A stretch of DNA of 64,000 nucleotides from Baylisascaris procyonis (lineage: Eukaryota > Nematoda > Chromadorea > Rhabditida > Ascarididae): positions 4,999,501 through 5,063,500 of the forward strand of contig JAZARR010000172.1 in assembly GCA_037389465.1 (NCBI GenBank), written 5' to 3'. The position numbers and the translations under genes were made by a program. The first letter of the stretch is position 1. Each line of letters opens with the position of its first letter. Under the pieces are notes generated by a model. That model ran no database searches, was not told the DNA's origin, and saw only the letters and a program-made list of their open reading frames with translations. Positions 37,745-52,978 of the stretch are shown here, piece after piece.

Positions 37745-40700
37745 AATTCCGAAATACAGGTTAGATCATTGTTTTATTCGTAAAAAATTTTTGTTATAAT
37801 CTTATGGATTACGATTTTGAAGGAGCAATGAAGTATATTTCACTATCTGAAGTAATACTTTGCCAACAGTTATAACGCTTTGTTAATGATTTGAAATTCT
37901 CGCATTTTTTATATGTAATACAATTATTATTTTAAGGGAAAATCAGTTCAAACATAAAAAATTAAAGTATAGATAGCGATGTAATTTCAAACTTCTTCCT
38001 ATCCCACTCAATGATTGTGATTCGATCTTTTTAAATCGTATTCACTTAATTTCATTTTGGAGGCATTGCTATGATCTTATGCTAGAAAAATTCATATACC
38101 ACTAAAATTTCAATGTTTTTAAGCGTCGATGAACGTTGATGACTTTATTGAGACCCAGTAATAAGTACTTATATATGACGCATCTGGTTTTACGGAATAC
38201 TTCTAACGATTGCTTTGTTATTTGAAGGTGCTCGATAACCTGTGCAAGATGCTCTACGAAAGTGTAGACAATGCTAATCGTCTACAAGCGGAACGTGCAT
38301 TGGCTGAATTAGCTGCTTCTCCGGAATGCCTTCAGAGGTGCACTCTACTATTGCAAAGCGGAACGGTTCGACTTTTGCTGCCATTTTTTTTTAATAAACA
38401 GGTGCGGAAGATGTCCGAAGATAAAATTTTTTGTCGTTGTTGTAACTCAAATTTAAAAAACTTGTAGCCTAAAGTTGTGTCTCGAACTTCGAAAACTCTA
38501 GTTTGCGATAGTGGTAACTTGTTTTGGTTCTTTTAGTTATGCGGGACTCGGACATATGCGCCATAAAAATAGTTGTGTATAGTACTTAAGTGTATTTCAT
38601 ACAGACAAACGAATCATGATAAACAATTTGGAGATGAATAAAAGATTGTATTTTTGCATCAAAATCACGAATATTGAAAAATGGAATTTCGCTGTAGATT
38701 GTTAAAGGTTTTTTTATTTGTCGATACATTGAACAGAGGCATAAACATTTACATGTGAATTGATCATCGAATTTGACTTCTACAAGGAAGTACTTAGAGG
38801 CTGTCATTAAATTTGGTTGACTTTTTAGCTAGTAAAGCCATTAGCTAGATAATCTTCATTTAGTGTATTAATGAATCTATATGGAAGGTTATTCTTCTTC
38901 GTTGAGCTACTTTCACGGGTACTAATCAAGAATAATCTCGAAATATAGCGTATGTTGATGCGTCGCTAATCGTTCCACAGGTAGTGCGGATACACCATTG
39001 CAATTATTGATTTCAATCGAACTTTTTAGCAAATATAATGCAAAGAAATTTGAATAATTTAGGTTCCATATGCACAATTGGTGGCGAGCAATACTTTATT
39101 GAAGTTGTTGACATCAAAGACGGGTGTCAATTTGCAACAGAGGCTTGAACTTTGTGAGTGTTTTTAATGACTTTTTTAAAAGAAGGGAACAAGGTTGATG
39201 TGCGGCTTCCAGCTTCTCCTTTCCATCTTATGTACTGGGATGGGGGGAGGGGGGGAGGGTGTATATGAACCAATTTACAACCTTTTTCCGAATACAGATT
39301 TTTCTATTTTTCAAAGCACATATAGTGAGTTGATTTCTTTTGTTGCGGTTGAAGTAGTTCTTCTATAATACTTCATAGTATTGCATATCGTGTTTTGAAA
39401 AATAAGAGCTTTTTCTATCCGTTTAAAACTCTTATATGGTCGTTTCATTTAACCCTTATATTCATTCAAGTTCTATGACGGTTGTCGCTAGTTGAAACGG
39501 GTGATGGTTATCTTTACTCTTGTTATAGCTATTTCCGGATTTGTGAAGTTTAAATGATCGTTACTTTATCTGCCAATATAGTTTATTCGTTTAGCAGAAC
39601 TCATTAAAAAATATCATGATAAGGTGTGCATTAATTTCATTGCACTTATAGTTAGAATTGGCCATCACTGCATTGAATTTTATATACTTGATGTAGTATA
39701 TCATAAAATTTTTATATTTGAGGTACGTATTTACTGAATTATTTGGGAGAGCGTTCATCATCGTTACCGCCATTTGTCGTATCATCATTATGTCAGTTGT
39801 TTGCACGTCTCACTAAACTTGGATGGCTCGATTATGACCTCGAAACGAAAACATTTCCGTTCAGAGAACCAGTAAATAGCATTGCTAGGCTCGCTGAAGT
39901 TTGTTTCTTTCTTTTTTTATTGCTTTAATTAGTGATTCAAAATAACTGCCTAGGATTACTGCGTGTTTGACATGTCTCTTGCGTATTTGATATAGGTGAG
40001 AGAAGCGATGAATTAAAGAATATATGAGAACGAAATGAATTAAAGTTTGCCAAGATTTTTTTCTTTTTTTGCGAAAGATTAAAGCGAAAAAAAATGAAAT
40101 CAAGGGAATTCGAAACGGAAATTGCAACACAATTCACTCTTAAGATACATGCTTAGAGTATAGTTTGTTCTATATAGAGCACATTTCTATTTGAATTGCT
40201 TGAAGCGCAACGAGAATATTTCTTAAGGAGTAATGCTTTATGGAGGATTGATATTGAAGTTAGAAGTTATTTTTGATGAAAATATTAAGGTTCGGTTCAA
40301 AGTGAGTGATGACTGTCGACTCAATATGTAATTGAAGTAATTTGCTCGTATCGTTTCTTATTGACAGATCGATGAAACATTAAAATTTTATGCATGGAAT
40401 AATTTTAATTGTTATAGGAGAGCGTTGATAGAGGTCTCTTGGCTGTGCAACTTCTTGCACTACTTGTTTCCGATATGAATACGGTTTCTTTTTCTCGTCT
40501 TTTTCTTTTCTTTTCTTTGTTTACTCTTTTTTTTTGGTTTACGTTATTTCCGGCAAATATGTGATACGTTTTCATTGAAGCTGATTGATGCTTATATTGC
40601 GCTAAAGAATAGTAAGCGACGAGGAAGGTGCTTTAGAGTTAGATATGAGCTGACTGGCGTTCTCCAGATTATAGATTTGATTTGAATAATTTGAATAATT

Positions 40701-43700
40701 TTTTGAAATTTTTTTTTTTTGCTGCGAGTTGCAAATCAAACAATGAACATTTTTTTTTTTGGGGGGGGGGTACCGAATATTTTAGTAGTTTTTAGGGGAA
40801 GAATTGCAAAAATGCAACACTTTCATCATCTTTTATATTTTTATTATCAATTAGGGTCGATCATTTGCTAGTTACTAAAATTAAAAACCTATTTTAGTGA
40901 AAACTAACTGAAAAAAAAAAGTGGAAATGAAGCGTCATATGTGATACGAATGCAGTTTCAGCTATAGTTCTTCCGGTGCCATTGATTTGCGTTATTTCAA
41001 GTGGAATGTAGTATGCGTAATCACCACAAGCCTGGTTATTGAATGTATATATATTTTTTTCTTTTTTTTTTTGTAGATGGCAGGTGTTGATTCGATAAGC
41101 AAACAGAGGAAGATCGCGTTAAGCTTCCGAGATTGTCATCTGCTCGACATTTTTAAGTTATCCACATCAATGCTTGAAAAGGTCATAGGAGCTAATGTCG
41201 ATCAAACGCAGGTGTGATTTTGCTTTTTTGTGTTAAAAAAAAAAAGATTGAAAAAAGAAAAAAATTCTACAAAAGCATTCATAGAGGTTAAACAATTCTC
41301 TCTATTCATGCTATACTATTACACTATTTGAAGTTCTATGATCTCTGATTTCTATGATCTATGATCTATGATCTCTAATTTCGATGAGAGCATGTTTCTC
41401 GATACCTTCCATGTGAAACTTATATATTTCTACGTGTGTATACCAAAAAATTGGCGTTTATCGGTGTTCTCGTAATGTAATGTAAACGATTTCAGTTGCA
41501 ATTAGTGAACGGTCTTCTGCAACTCTCACTTAATTGTTTAACGTTTGATTTCATTGGCAGTTTATCGGATGAGTCGGGCGATGATAATGTCACTGTTCAA
41601 GTGCCTACTATATGGAGAATCGGTATCAGTTCATTCCATTTTTGTTTATTTGTTAATTAATGAAAAATTCAATAATTTGAGGAAATAAGAGGTGTAATTG
41701 TAACAAGAAGTGAAGTGCGTAACGAAACAGATTAAATTAGAAATGCGCTGATTGATCGCTGATCTTGAAGAAAATTAGAACTAGTGGATCAACGCTGGAA
41801 AGTGTTGAAGATATTTTCACCGGTCGAAATTGCTGTGGAAAAGCATTGGGGAATTAAAAAAGCAAATTTTGTATAGAGAAATTGAAACAATGGTTTATTT
41901 GAAATGCAGAATTTGACTTAATTACAACGCATTGAATCTGAAAATTCATCTATGAGAAGTTAATTAACTAAAGATCAATCTAATGAATTTATACAGAGTT
42001 TTCAGCGTTCACGGATGGAGGAGTGATTTCGATGTTTTTCCGCCTTTATAATGTGCTACCAATAGAGTTGTCTGGCAAAGTATTGCAAAATATTGTACAA
42101 CTCAGTTCATTGCGGAGGACACTTTTCTCGTCGAATGAGCGACAGGCCTACTTGGCTGAGATTGTGAAAGGCGTCAAAGCAGTCATGGAAAGACCCGACA
42201 AACTCAGGCAACAGGCGGGATTATTATTTCTTTAATATTGACGAAATTTACATATAATCGGCTCATACTTACTTTTTCAAACTCCTCCACTTTAGCATAT
42301 AGAGGGCTGACATTGTATTCGTGATAAACGTGAGGGATTAGCGTTATACGAGTAGCGTTATTTGAATTTTATTGCTCGAACGATATTTTCATGCGCATAG
42401 CATTATCGTTTGAGTATTCATCGAAGATGTCTTGATGCTTCCTTATCGATCATTTCTGATTTTTTTTAGAAGGGGATATTTATGAGTTTAGAAGATGTAT
42501 GCATCCATCACTAGTGATTCAATCAATCTGCGGTCATTATTAGTGTACAAAAGAGGTGAACGTAAAAAATGACGTCATTGAAAGTAATCAATTCGACGAA
42601 TTCGTGCAGAATAGAATTCATATCCTGAATAAATTTTGGAGTCCAACTTCTTCGCTATATTTGTTGTAATTTATACGAAAGGAGTCCTTATTTATAATGT
42701 AGAGAGACGATTTTTAATGGGTATAGTTCCTCTGAGAAATTACAAACGGCGGCATAGTCAGAGAAGAGAAAAGCATTGGGGCTGCTTCTTAATGGGTTTA
42801 TTGCGTTGAAGTAATGGTATATTGCGTTGAAAAAATGAGCAGTTTTCACGGTTGTCTATAATAATCTAATTAGAAAGGTGATAAAAAGGGAATGAGATAA
42901 TATTATATTGGTGAATGATTGTTTTTAGGAGAGTTTTCATGAGTTTTGCCGTGTGGTATCGCGATTGAAGAGCAACTATCAGCTATGTGAGTTGATGAAG
43001 GTAGAGGAATATGCTGGAATGATGGCCCTGCTTGCTGACTTCACTATACATAGCCTCAGGGTGGGAGTTTTGTTGTGCTCTTTATTTTTTCTATATCGAT
43101 CATTGATATGTTATTTATTATATGCTTTCTACTCTTATAGTGCTGTAATAGTGCTTTAAAAATTTGAATTTTCGTGTTATTAGTATAGTGATTGTAAATA
43201 ATTCTGTCAAAGGTTATTAGTTAGCACTAATTATTGGCATTATCTAACTTTACTGACATTTACTATAGTATTTCATTTACATATAACTATATTACAGTTA
43301 ACACTAGTTAATAGTAATAATTAATTAACACTACCATAATACTAATTTAGCATTAAAATTACCTGCGATTTTATAAGTTATAAGTTATCACAAATAATGT
43401 TGCTGCATTAAATAATGAAATAAACTATAGTATTATATTAGTGTTATTGTGTTTAGTAAAAGCTCTTACTTGCATTCTAGGATGTTTTAGTTTTCTGACG
43501 GCATTGCTGATTGATACGTGATAAGTGCGATCGAGATTGATCGCAGTCCCATCTAATCAAGACTCTAATTGCGTAGGTTTTCATTCTCGACTTATTAAGC
43601 GAGTAATACAGTGATTTTCGACGTAATATTTGGTGCATATATCAGGTATTAAAGGTGACACTTCGATCGGCACTTTAAACGGATTTGGAAAATATTATCA

Positions 43701-46700
43701 AAATAGATCAGCAAAAAACTGATATATTTGTGAAAGTAATAGTGGGATATGTGATAAAAATATGATGGTAGCAGAAAAATGTGCTATGTTTATTTATAAT
43801 GCTGAGCTGCAGGGGTAGATATTATTCAGTTCAACCAAAAAGGCAGGCACTTATTATTAACTATCGTTTTAGCCGTGAGAGAAATCCCATCACTGGCAAT
43901 GCATAACTTTGACACACAATTGAGATCTAATTTTATAGGCATATGAATTTTCGGTGAATAGCACTTATTATTTGCTATCGTTTTGGCAAAGGATGGTATC
44001 ATCGGTACCCTATGTAAAAGCTACCGATCCACATTTACTTAATCTATATTGTCCAAAAATTACGTCTGCATTCATCGAAAGTCGCCTCGAATATGCTAAA
44101 GCTGTCGTTAGGTTCGTTTACAACTATCTCATCTTTTTTTGCAGCTGATGTTTTATGGGCTAGATATGAAATGGAAAGGATTCAGATCGACTGAAGTCAT
44201 AGTAGACGGCATTAAATTTATAAAAGTGAGCGAAAATTTTGGAAAACTCAAATTAGAACTTTTGATGTTCTTTTGGCTTTTCTTCAAGGCTTTTCAGGAG
44301 CGGGCATTCAAGAGGAGCGTCAGAAAGATGCTGTTAACGCTAATGAGTGGGCATCTACCAGAAGGCGATGATATTTAAAAATTTTTTCAGGCTTTCAAGA
44401 AAAATGTGACTTAAGTGTTGCATAAGTTGAAAATGCTGTCCATTGTTTTCCTAAGAATTCTAATTTTTGCGCTTAGATATTACAGATTCTTGTTTTGGCT
44501 TATCTGTTTAATGGCATTTAATCATAAATATGACAACTTTCAACCTTTATCAGCCAATAATACGAGATCTTATCATTGCTAGCATTCTCATTGATCATAT
44601 ATCTTAGTGAGATTTTAGAGGAGAAGTACCAGAGGATCCGTTAGATGATCAAGTATCAATACAACAAGTTATGGAGCAATTCGCTATCATATGCCGTTGT
44701 GAATATGAGAAATCAGCACAGTTGATGATCACGTTGTTTGATCATGACTTCGCCATTTTCGAAAGGGCTACAAACCCACCGGTTGCTTGTTAATCTCTCC
44801 TTTTTTTTTACTTCATTCAGTATCTATTTTTTGTTTGTCTTGATAATCGTTGATGCTTGACAAAAGTAAATAAAAAAGAAATTTTAAAATGCGTCCAATT
44901 TATTAGTGTTGAAAAATAAAATGCTATTCGATAAGAGCGGACACGGACAAGTTTCGTTGTTACAATCGGCATTTTGGGCATTCGGTCATGAGACAGGAAG
45001 GGGGGAGGGAGGTAAGGATTATTAATGAGAGGACAGCTGCTCTTCGTTGTTTCAAGGTGTGATTTTTTCTCTATTTTATCTGCCGAAATTTGGATCGGTC
45101 GTTCGAAACTTAAAAGTTTTATCAAGTATCCTTCTTTCAGCGTTGTTCTGAAAATCGCCAATTTTTAAGTTTTACTTCTGCTTTGAGGATAAATATATTT
45201 TGACTTTAATGTTCTGAAGATGCCTAATCCCACATTCGTTTTGAAGCATTACATGCTTCTGCAGTCTTTTCTTCCATGCTCATGTGAAAATGAAGAAGTT
45301 TCATTTCAAAATTTAGTGCTAGGTGGTTGCAGTCGAATCATGACCACATTTCGTTCACATAGCGTCGATTATGACCATTCAAAATGTATATGGTTCTTTT
45401 CTTCGAATCTGCTTGCTAGCATGATCATTGCCGTGATTCTACTGAAAGCCGTTGTAGAGTGCCGATGTGAACATATCAATAGTGCGTCTCACATGGTTGG
45501 TGACAATAATTGGTGCGGCAGTACAAGGCAGAGCCGCATTCAGCAACTCCGATGAGCACGATGTTGTTGATGGTGATCTTGTCTGCAGGTGTCGTCTCAT
45601 TGTTATCGTTATGTAAAATTGTAGCTTACCTTTCCCGGCATATTGGTAAATCTTTTGGTCATAATTGAAGCACACAAGCCAACGGATGCTATGTGAGATG
45701 CAAGTAGATGAATAAATATGCCTCTGTTGGATTGCTTATAGTGAACTTCTATAATCCTTGAAGTTTTTGCGGAGAAGGGATTATTTCTGTTTGGACATTT
45801 TTGAAGTAGTGCAACTACATTGTTTGATGCTTCGGGTGTATAAATGAGCGATGCCTGTGATAGAATTCACTTTGATTTAGCTCGAACTTCAGTGATAACA
45901 ATGTGCAATAATGTGTTGGAAGCTCTTCCATAAGTTGAACGATTAAAAACAGTTTTTTTTTGTTGAGATTTTTATGAACAAAGGAAGAAGGATGAAAATT
46001 ATGAGGTGATTTATTTATTTATTTATTTATTTGCTTTTTTTTGGAAGTTCATTGGGGAGTTGATCGAAAGAGAATTTATTTACGATAATACTATAGATTA
46101 ATATATTTCAGAGTGTTGAAGTTAATGGAATTATCTGATGGACGATTGTCGACAGGCGTACCTGGCAATTTAAAGCTAGAAATGGCATTCCTTTATACAT
46201 TAGAGCAATTCAGGAAAGTTTATGTTAGTGATCAAATTCAGAAACTCGGCAGAGTATACGAACAATTGGAAAAGAATCTAGGATTGCAAGACGAATCGGC
46301 CGTACTTGTCGTATATGTGAGAAAAATGTATGTTTTTTTTTCTTTTTTTTTTTTTGCTGGAATAAAGATAAAATGCTTATCATAGTTGATTAAATTGAAA
46401 CTTTAAAATCCATAGGCTTATATCTAACATTAAAGATGAAAAGTTATAGGTGCTTCGCTATTGCGCATTTTTCAATTCAGTTGTGTTATCTCAATCGTTT
46501 AGTTTCAATTAAGGTTTATAAAAGATCTTTCAACAAATCAATATTCGATCTCGCTTATGCAACACGGGCACTAAATTAGTTGGTTATATGGTTATACAGT
46601 TGATTATAAGATTAAGAAGTGATATCAAGATTGAAGTGTTGCCAATATCACAGAGCTGCGGTATCAGTCTTTAGGGTAGTAGAGTCATATTGTTCCTCAA

Positions 46701-49700
46701 AAATTCGATATATTTGCATTTATCTTTTGTTGTTGTTGAAATTTATTTTTGAGTTTTGCAAATATTGCTATTTATAGCGTTATGGTGAATAAAGTCGTTA
46801 TATTGTAGAATAACCAATCTGAAATATTGGGCTCGCGAGGAGAAGCTCATCGATCAGACACTCAATCTTCTCAATGAGTTGTCGTTGGGCTATACTGCCG
46901 CCAGACGACTTGTTCGACTTCCCGATATTCAACTGCTTCTCAACAATCATACTGTAAGCAAATATGTCTACCGATTCAATAAGCAATTCTATCGCATTTT
47001 TGCCTCAATAAGAGTCTTAGGGATGGTGGATTCGGTTACTTTTAAATGCGTAAATTCAAACAGGATGTTTCATTGTCGAAAATGGAGTTTTTGTGACTTA
47101 AGCTGATTTTCTAGTATAAAAAATTGAAAAGAAAACTAGACGATAACCTAATAACATAACAATTAGAGAGAGCTGATCCAGTTAAGGCGAAAAAAAACAA
47201 GATACAAAACTGCGAAGAAAGGCGCAATAAGTAACTATAAGGAAAAGTTACGTAAGAAACCTTTAAAAAAAGCACATTTCTGAACCGGAAGGTGATTAGG
47301 CAAATGAAATTGCTAGCAATTAAGCTAATTCTGTGCCATGCGGATCAATCTAGGTCTATAAGTCTGAGGATTATCTGCGATCGGCGACGGATACGATGGC
47401 TACCGACTGCCAATAAGCACCTGAGCTCGTCGGAAGTAGGTCAACCGGCTGATTTAAATACGCATTCTTTGAAAGTGTTCTCCTTTATAGCAAATGTTTT
47501 CATTTATATGCGTATATAAAAAAATTTGTCATTGGACTAATCTTTGGTTGCCTACATTTGTTTTGTTGCAAATTTGCCAGCGCTGAAGTGCGGAGAGGGA
47601 GAGGGAGTGAGAAGAAATTTTCAAGTGATCTTATAATTTCTTTTGTAGGCACAACATTTTGCGTTTCTATCATCAGACACGGACCTGGTTACGATGCGAT
47701 CTCGAACTACATTCTACGCTTCATTAATGCGCCTTCTTTGTCTTGATCTCAGCGAAGATGATCCCCTATTTATTTCATTTATGCAGCCACTCACCGGTTA
47801 CATAGTTTTTTATTATCTTTATTTTTTGTCCATTAAATAAGAAAAGATGGAAAGGGTATAGTGAACTAGAATTGATTTTGCTTATGTCGAGATTTATCAG
47901 TGAGTTTAAATGGGAGTGATAACGATTAAATGCATACATATTTAGAAATTACTCGTAAATGAAAAGAAATTAGTAGATGTTCAGAATTCGAGGCCAAATA
48001 ATGCATTTAGACCCTCGATTTCCGTCGCTTTATGATTCCGATAATTTATTTTGATTTATGTGAATATCATTAAAGCCAATATTTTTTACAATATCAACAG
48101 CGCATAGATGGAATTCTTTGATAATATGGAAAATAATCAATGGTGATTGTTTGCAGATACGGTACGTGAAATCTGTGATGTATTCGCTATGAATACACCA
48201 TCGGTGGATCAGGAACGTGTTCAGGTTATTGTCTCAATAACCCATTGTTTCCTTATCGTTGATCTTCACTTGAGGCGGGGAAGGGATTAGGCAAAATGCT
48301 TGGAGGGTAGCCGACGTCATTATCTATAGTATAATGTGCTGATTTCGAAAGAATACACCACTGATGAATGGGGCGTCAGTGAAGAAAATAACTGCTAGGA
48401 GATGGGAGCTTGCAATGTGGTTCCTCGAAGTTTTCCACTGTTAGCGCAGCTGTTTGAAAAAATATGATGTCGTTCAGAGATGATAATGAAATCGAAATAA
48501 TCTGGGAAGCAATGGCACTCAAAGTCTCAAGCATTGATGCGCTACATAGGAGTTTTTTAAATTGACTAATGATCTATTTGGCCAGATTCAATTTCTTTTG
48601 GGGGGACTAATTCACTGAGTAGCACTTTACTGGGACCAGCCCATGAAAGGGGTATATTTGATCTAACTTACGAAGGTAATCTTTAGATAGGGATGAACTG
48701 GAGCAAGACAATGACCAAGCCAGAAAGCGCAATTCCAAAAAATTCAGGGAAGTAAAAAAGAAAAGAAATCAGCAATATACCTAAGAAGGCAAACAGTGGC
48801 ACTACAACTTAGGACGTTTTAAGACCAGAAACCGATAAGCTGAAGATTTCCTGTTAAACGCCAATGCCGAATTTTTGGTTGTTCGGCTTGCAGTTTAGTG
48901 AAAAATAACGATTGATACAAAATATGCTGGAAATATTTTATTGGAAATATTGTTGGAAAATGAAAATGTTTTAGAGAGCAGTTATTGGCCTATGTCGAGA
49001 TATCCGTGGAGTGGCGATTTCATGCCATACAAAAATGGTTTATGCAATGCTCTTCGATTGGCTGTTAGTGATTTTGATTTATTTTTTTATTTTATTATTT
49101 TTTTCTTAATATTTCTGTGCATGATGGGAATGGAGAGAGGCTTGATGGCGTTTATATGATAGAGAATGTGAGGTTTTAATTTTGTTCACTATTGTTTTTG
49201 GCGATATTTAAAAAATACATCATCCGTTTTGCATAAATAAATGACCTGTATCTTTTTTGTTCATTGGAATATTTACTGATGCTTTCTAGCAGAAGTAGAT
49301 AGCAAGGCAAAATAAACGCCAAGTTTCCATTATTTCAGATACCCGAATGTGTTCTCAATTATGACACGTTCAGTGGAGCTTTGGACAGGTTGTAGTGATG
49401 TGGTAAGCCCAGTACTGAAGTTATTATGCGAGTTGTGTCAAAATAAGCAACAAAGACTTCAGTTTGAGATGTCATCTTGCAGCGCTGTTCTACTCTTCAG
49501 AGAAGTTTCCAAGATTATCTGCACATATGGTAAGCGCTTATATGCTTCCAGTATATTTATGTCATTTTGGGTATTTTTCTTTCGCTTAGGAAGGTAGAGA
49601 TTAATAAATCATGCTCGAGCATAGAGATTTATGTCTATTGAGATTATCATTTGCTTTCTTTGAATTTTTCTTCGTCGTAAGCTTTTTTCAAAGAAATTGG

Positions 49701-52700
49701 CTTCTCTAGAATTTGGAGGTCGTATTCTTTTAAGGATCTTATAGTGAGAGAGATGACATCAAACAAGATGAAAAGAGTTTATTGTTCACTTATTTTTAAC
49801 AATCGAATCGAATTGAAATGTTGAATGAGGTGGCAAGTGCAGTAAGTATGGCTTTATCTCGATAAATGAGTTCTTATAATAAGTGCGTTGTTTTTGCTTG
49901 CCTATTCGTCCCATATATTACGTTCTCATACCTATTGCTTTACAATTATGCTTAAGGAGAACGAATGTTGGCTTTACCAGCCGTACAACCGGAAAATGCC
50001 TATCGAGAGCGCTATAAGAATATATCGAGTTGTTTTGCAACATTGAAGATGGCGCTAAGTGGTTCATATGTACCGTTTGGAGTTTTTCGTCTTTATGGCG
50101 ATACATGCCTTCAGGATGCGCTTTCGATGTTCGTGAAGATGTTTATGGTGATTCCAGAAAGTGATTTCCATGTGAGCCATTTTTTTGTTGTTGTTGTTCT
50201 TGGTTGTTTTCACCATTTGCCGTGTCTCTCTCCTTCGCGTCTTTTTTCTGATTTTATGCGAACCTGATAGAAACAACGAACGAATGAAGTCTTGCTTAGT
50301 AAATTAATTTTCCTTTTTTATAGATTTTTCTTCTAAAAAGTATATGCCATTTATAGCATTATTTGAGATTCTCTTGTGAAAATCCTTAGCAGCATCATGT
50401 CTTCCCGGTAAAAGGAGCCGTGATAGGAAAAGAAATAAAAAAACACTTTCGTTTTTGGGAGAAAATAAAAGAGGCCGCGTTTATACCGTTTTATTTATAT
50501 AATACAATTTTGATCTTTTTTTAGTCATATGCAAAAATCGCACAAAATTTCTATTCGCTATTGGAGTGCATAGCACAAGACAATATATGTTTCTTATCGA
50601 ATGTACAACCCGATGTATTCACTTCTATACTTCGTTACATTCAACAAGGCACCGTTTCTTTGGATGCTGTTGTCGTATGTGTCATTTTCAATTTAAACTT
50701 TTCTATTATTACATTTCTTCGTTTTGTTATAGGTGTTTTTTTTTTTTTAATATCTCTTTCGATGTGTTCTCTCCATAAACCTTTTTATGCTTATGGGGAG
50801 CGATCTCGAAAATTTTTGTGCTAGCATGAATGCATAATCCAAATTACTTTGTCCTCTCCTCCTTCCAGCTATCGGAATATCTTTTAGAGCCACTAATCTT
50901 TATCTTTTATAGAATGCTGTTTATGAGAATCGAAAAGGATCCATCTTTTAGCTTAATGAACACTGAAATTGAGCATCACATGGTGGTTTACTATATTTAT
51001 GTGTTTATGGTGTATCAGATCGTAGGTTGATGCCTATCTTCTGCCCTTCTTTTCTAATTTCATTGCTAGAGAATCTGGTTGTACATTTCTTCTCCCCCTC
51101 TCATTATGCAAGATAAAATGAAAGGCTGAAAATATGCAGCTTGCATTAAGTTAATTAATATATAATTACTTGTTTAGAATTAATATTTTTAGGTAACCGC
51201 TTCATGTGCAACGTTGGATATGTTATTGAACTATTTGTATCGCCGATTAACACGTGCAACGCCTATTCGAACACACGTTGGCGCTGAGCCTGAAGGGGAA
51301 AACTGTATTCGTGCCCTTGAAGCACAACCCTCACTCCTTTCTGAAGTGAGTTTTTATTTTTCTTTCAAAATGGCTATAAGGATGGAGGGCATATATTTGA
51401 TCATTATCGAGTTCTTATTCCCTTTTCATATTCCCGCACTCACCTAGTAAATTCAAAATAATGTGATATATTGTCGTTATTTCTTGTGCGAAGCAAGTAC
51501 CTGCTTATAGTGCTAATTGCTTGAATCGTTTTATTTACGTTTGGTATAGCCGGAAATGTGAATGCAGTTGAATTACTTATATGAGTGCATTTCCTCAGTT
51601 TTTTCGGATTTATTGAAATTTTATTAAGGAAAAAGAAAATGATGCTTGTTAAAATATCCCAAACATTTGCTTCATAGTTAAGGTTCTTGCGGTGATGTTG
51701 AATGCAGTAATTTTTGACGATGTGAAATGTCAATGGTCGATGTCAAGACCCTTGCTTGGTCTTATCCTACTTCAAGAGGAATTCTTTCAACAATGGAAAA
51801 TGGATCTTATAAATCAGCAACCGGCCGAAAAGCGAGTTTTATTCGAAGAGGTTGGCGTTCTCTCAGTTTAGCGTCCAATAAAAGCCCCTTATAATATGTC
51901 CTTCGGCGCTTGCGTCCTGATGGTTTATTTCCCTCATGCGACGTCTATGTTGCGGACAATTGCGCCACGATTCAGTTACTCCACAGCACGATTGAACATC
52001 TTATGATTCAATCGTCCACCACCAAAATGTTACTGTGTGTCGTATAATCATTGACGAAGAAGTTGGCCGTATTTTAGTCGACTTCACCATCATTTTAGTC
52101 GCCAAAAGGCTCGTGAGAGATGGATATTCGGAATGGGTTTGCAGCCAATGGGCACCGGATCCAAAAAGTGTCTGATTACCGCAAACCCAAAATTGACTCT
52201 AAAGGTGAATTATTTAATTCGAAGAGGGAAACTAAAAAAATTAAGGGGAGAGGTTGTTTTGCTTGTATCCAGAAACTGCAGAAACTGTTTTCCGTTTCTG
52301 GTCTTTTTTAATTTCCATTTCATTCTAATCAAAGTTGAATTTTTCTGCAATTTTTTTTCGGCGCATTTGTTCTTTACGGTGTATTTGTGATATGCAGATT
52401 GCCGTTGTTTGAGAACCCTCTATCTCGCTTCCCTTCTTAATAGTTAAATTCTTCCTCAAAGAAAAAGTGCTCAAAATCTGCGAAAGAAGCGAAAGATTCG
52501 AGACTCTAGTCTCATCAATTGCTCTGCCTTGATGTACTATGGCGATGTGTCAAATTCGTTCGATGGATTTGCAGTCATTCGCGGGCTTGATGGATGGTAT
52601 TGAAAGAAATTTGAACACTCGAAATAAGGATGTTTTCACACAGAATTTAACGATATTCCGTCGATCGGTTAGCTTTCCCCCTTTCTTATGTTTTATTTCT

Positions 52701-52978
52701 TCTTTTTTTTAAAATATTTTCTCACAATTTGTTTTCAATTCTGTGCGAATACTAGGAGCGAATAGGAGAGGTCGTTTAAAAGGGCAGGCTGATGTCTGCC
52801 CTGAGATGAACATAGAATATGAGCAGTTTTAAGCAGTAGATTAATGAATAACAAAGACGAATGCATCATTGTTCTGTTCGAACAATTGTTTAAAACTTTG
52901 CAGATTGTCGAAGTAATAAGGGGAGTGGCAACACCAACCATTCAGTCTGTCACTTCAGCGTCCGATATGATGTCATAA
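37742..52978 (+). CDS. XPO7: Exportin-7 (RanBP16), 24 exons, 1,092 aa
   Basis: Importin-beta-type, RanGTP-dependent nuclear export receptor built of HEAT repeats. Exons: 37742-37759, 38228-38365, 39063-39153, 39723-39898, 40418-40483, 41077-41211, 41496-41622, 41997-42214, 42929-43060, 43939-44111, 44619-44781, 45458-45588, 46112-46327, 46809-46953, 47649-47796, 48157-48224, 48975-49063, 49339-49529, 49957-50171, 50525-50674, 51193-51345, 51683-51850, 52575-52667, 52904-52978. The length is close to human (1,087 aa) and resemblance runs end to end: [106 protein letters not shown] and a C-terminal SASDMMS. Every join keeps phase. The intron after 42214 begins GC. Exons 45458-45588 and 48975-49063 were found only by matching the family. 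The first coding exon is 18 nt (MNSEIQ), 69 nt past a possible trans-splice acceptor. Confidence 0.97.
41336..41380 (+). repeat. Short tandem repeat of ATGATCT (7 bp)
   Basis: The heptamer ATGATCT/C recurs several times, with imperfect flanking copies, in the exportin-7 intron after exon 41077-41211. Confidence 0.8.

Noticed and set aside
44139..44378. 79-codon plus-strand ORF in exportin-7
   Set aside because: It lies in the intron between exons 43939-44111 and 44619-44781. The family sequence continues directly across that intron, and the ORF has no family resemblance.
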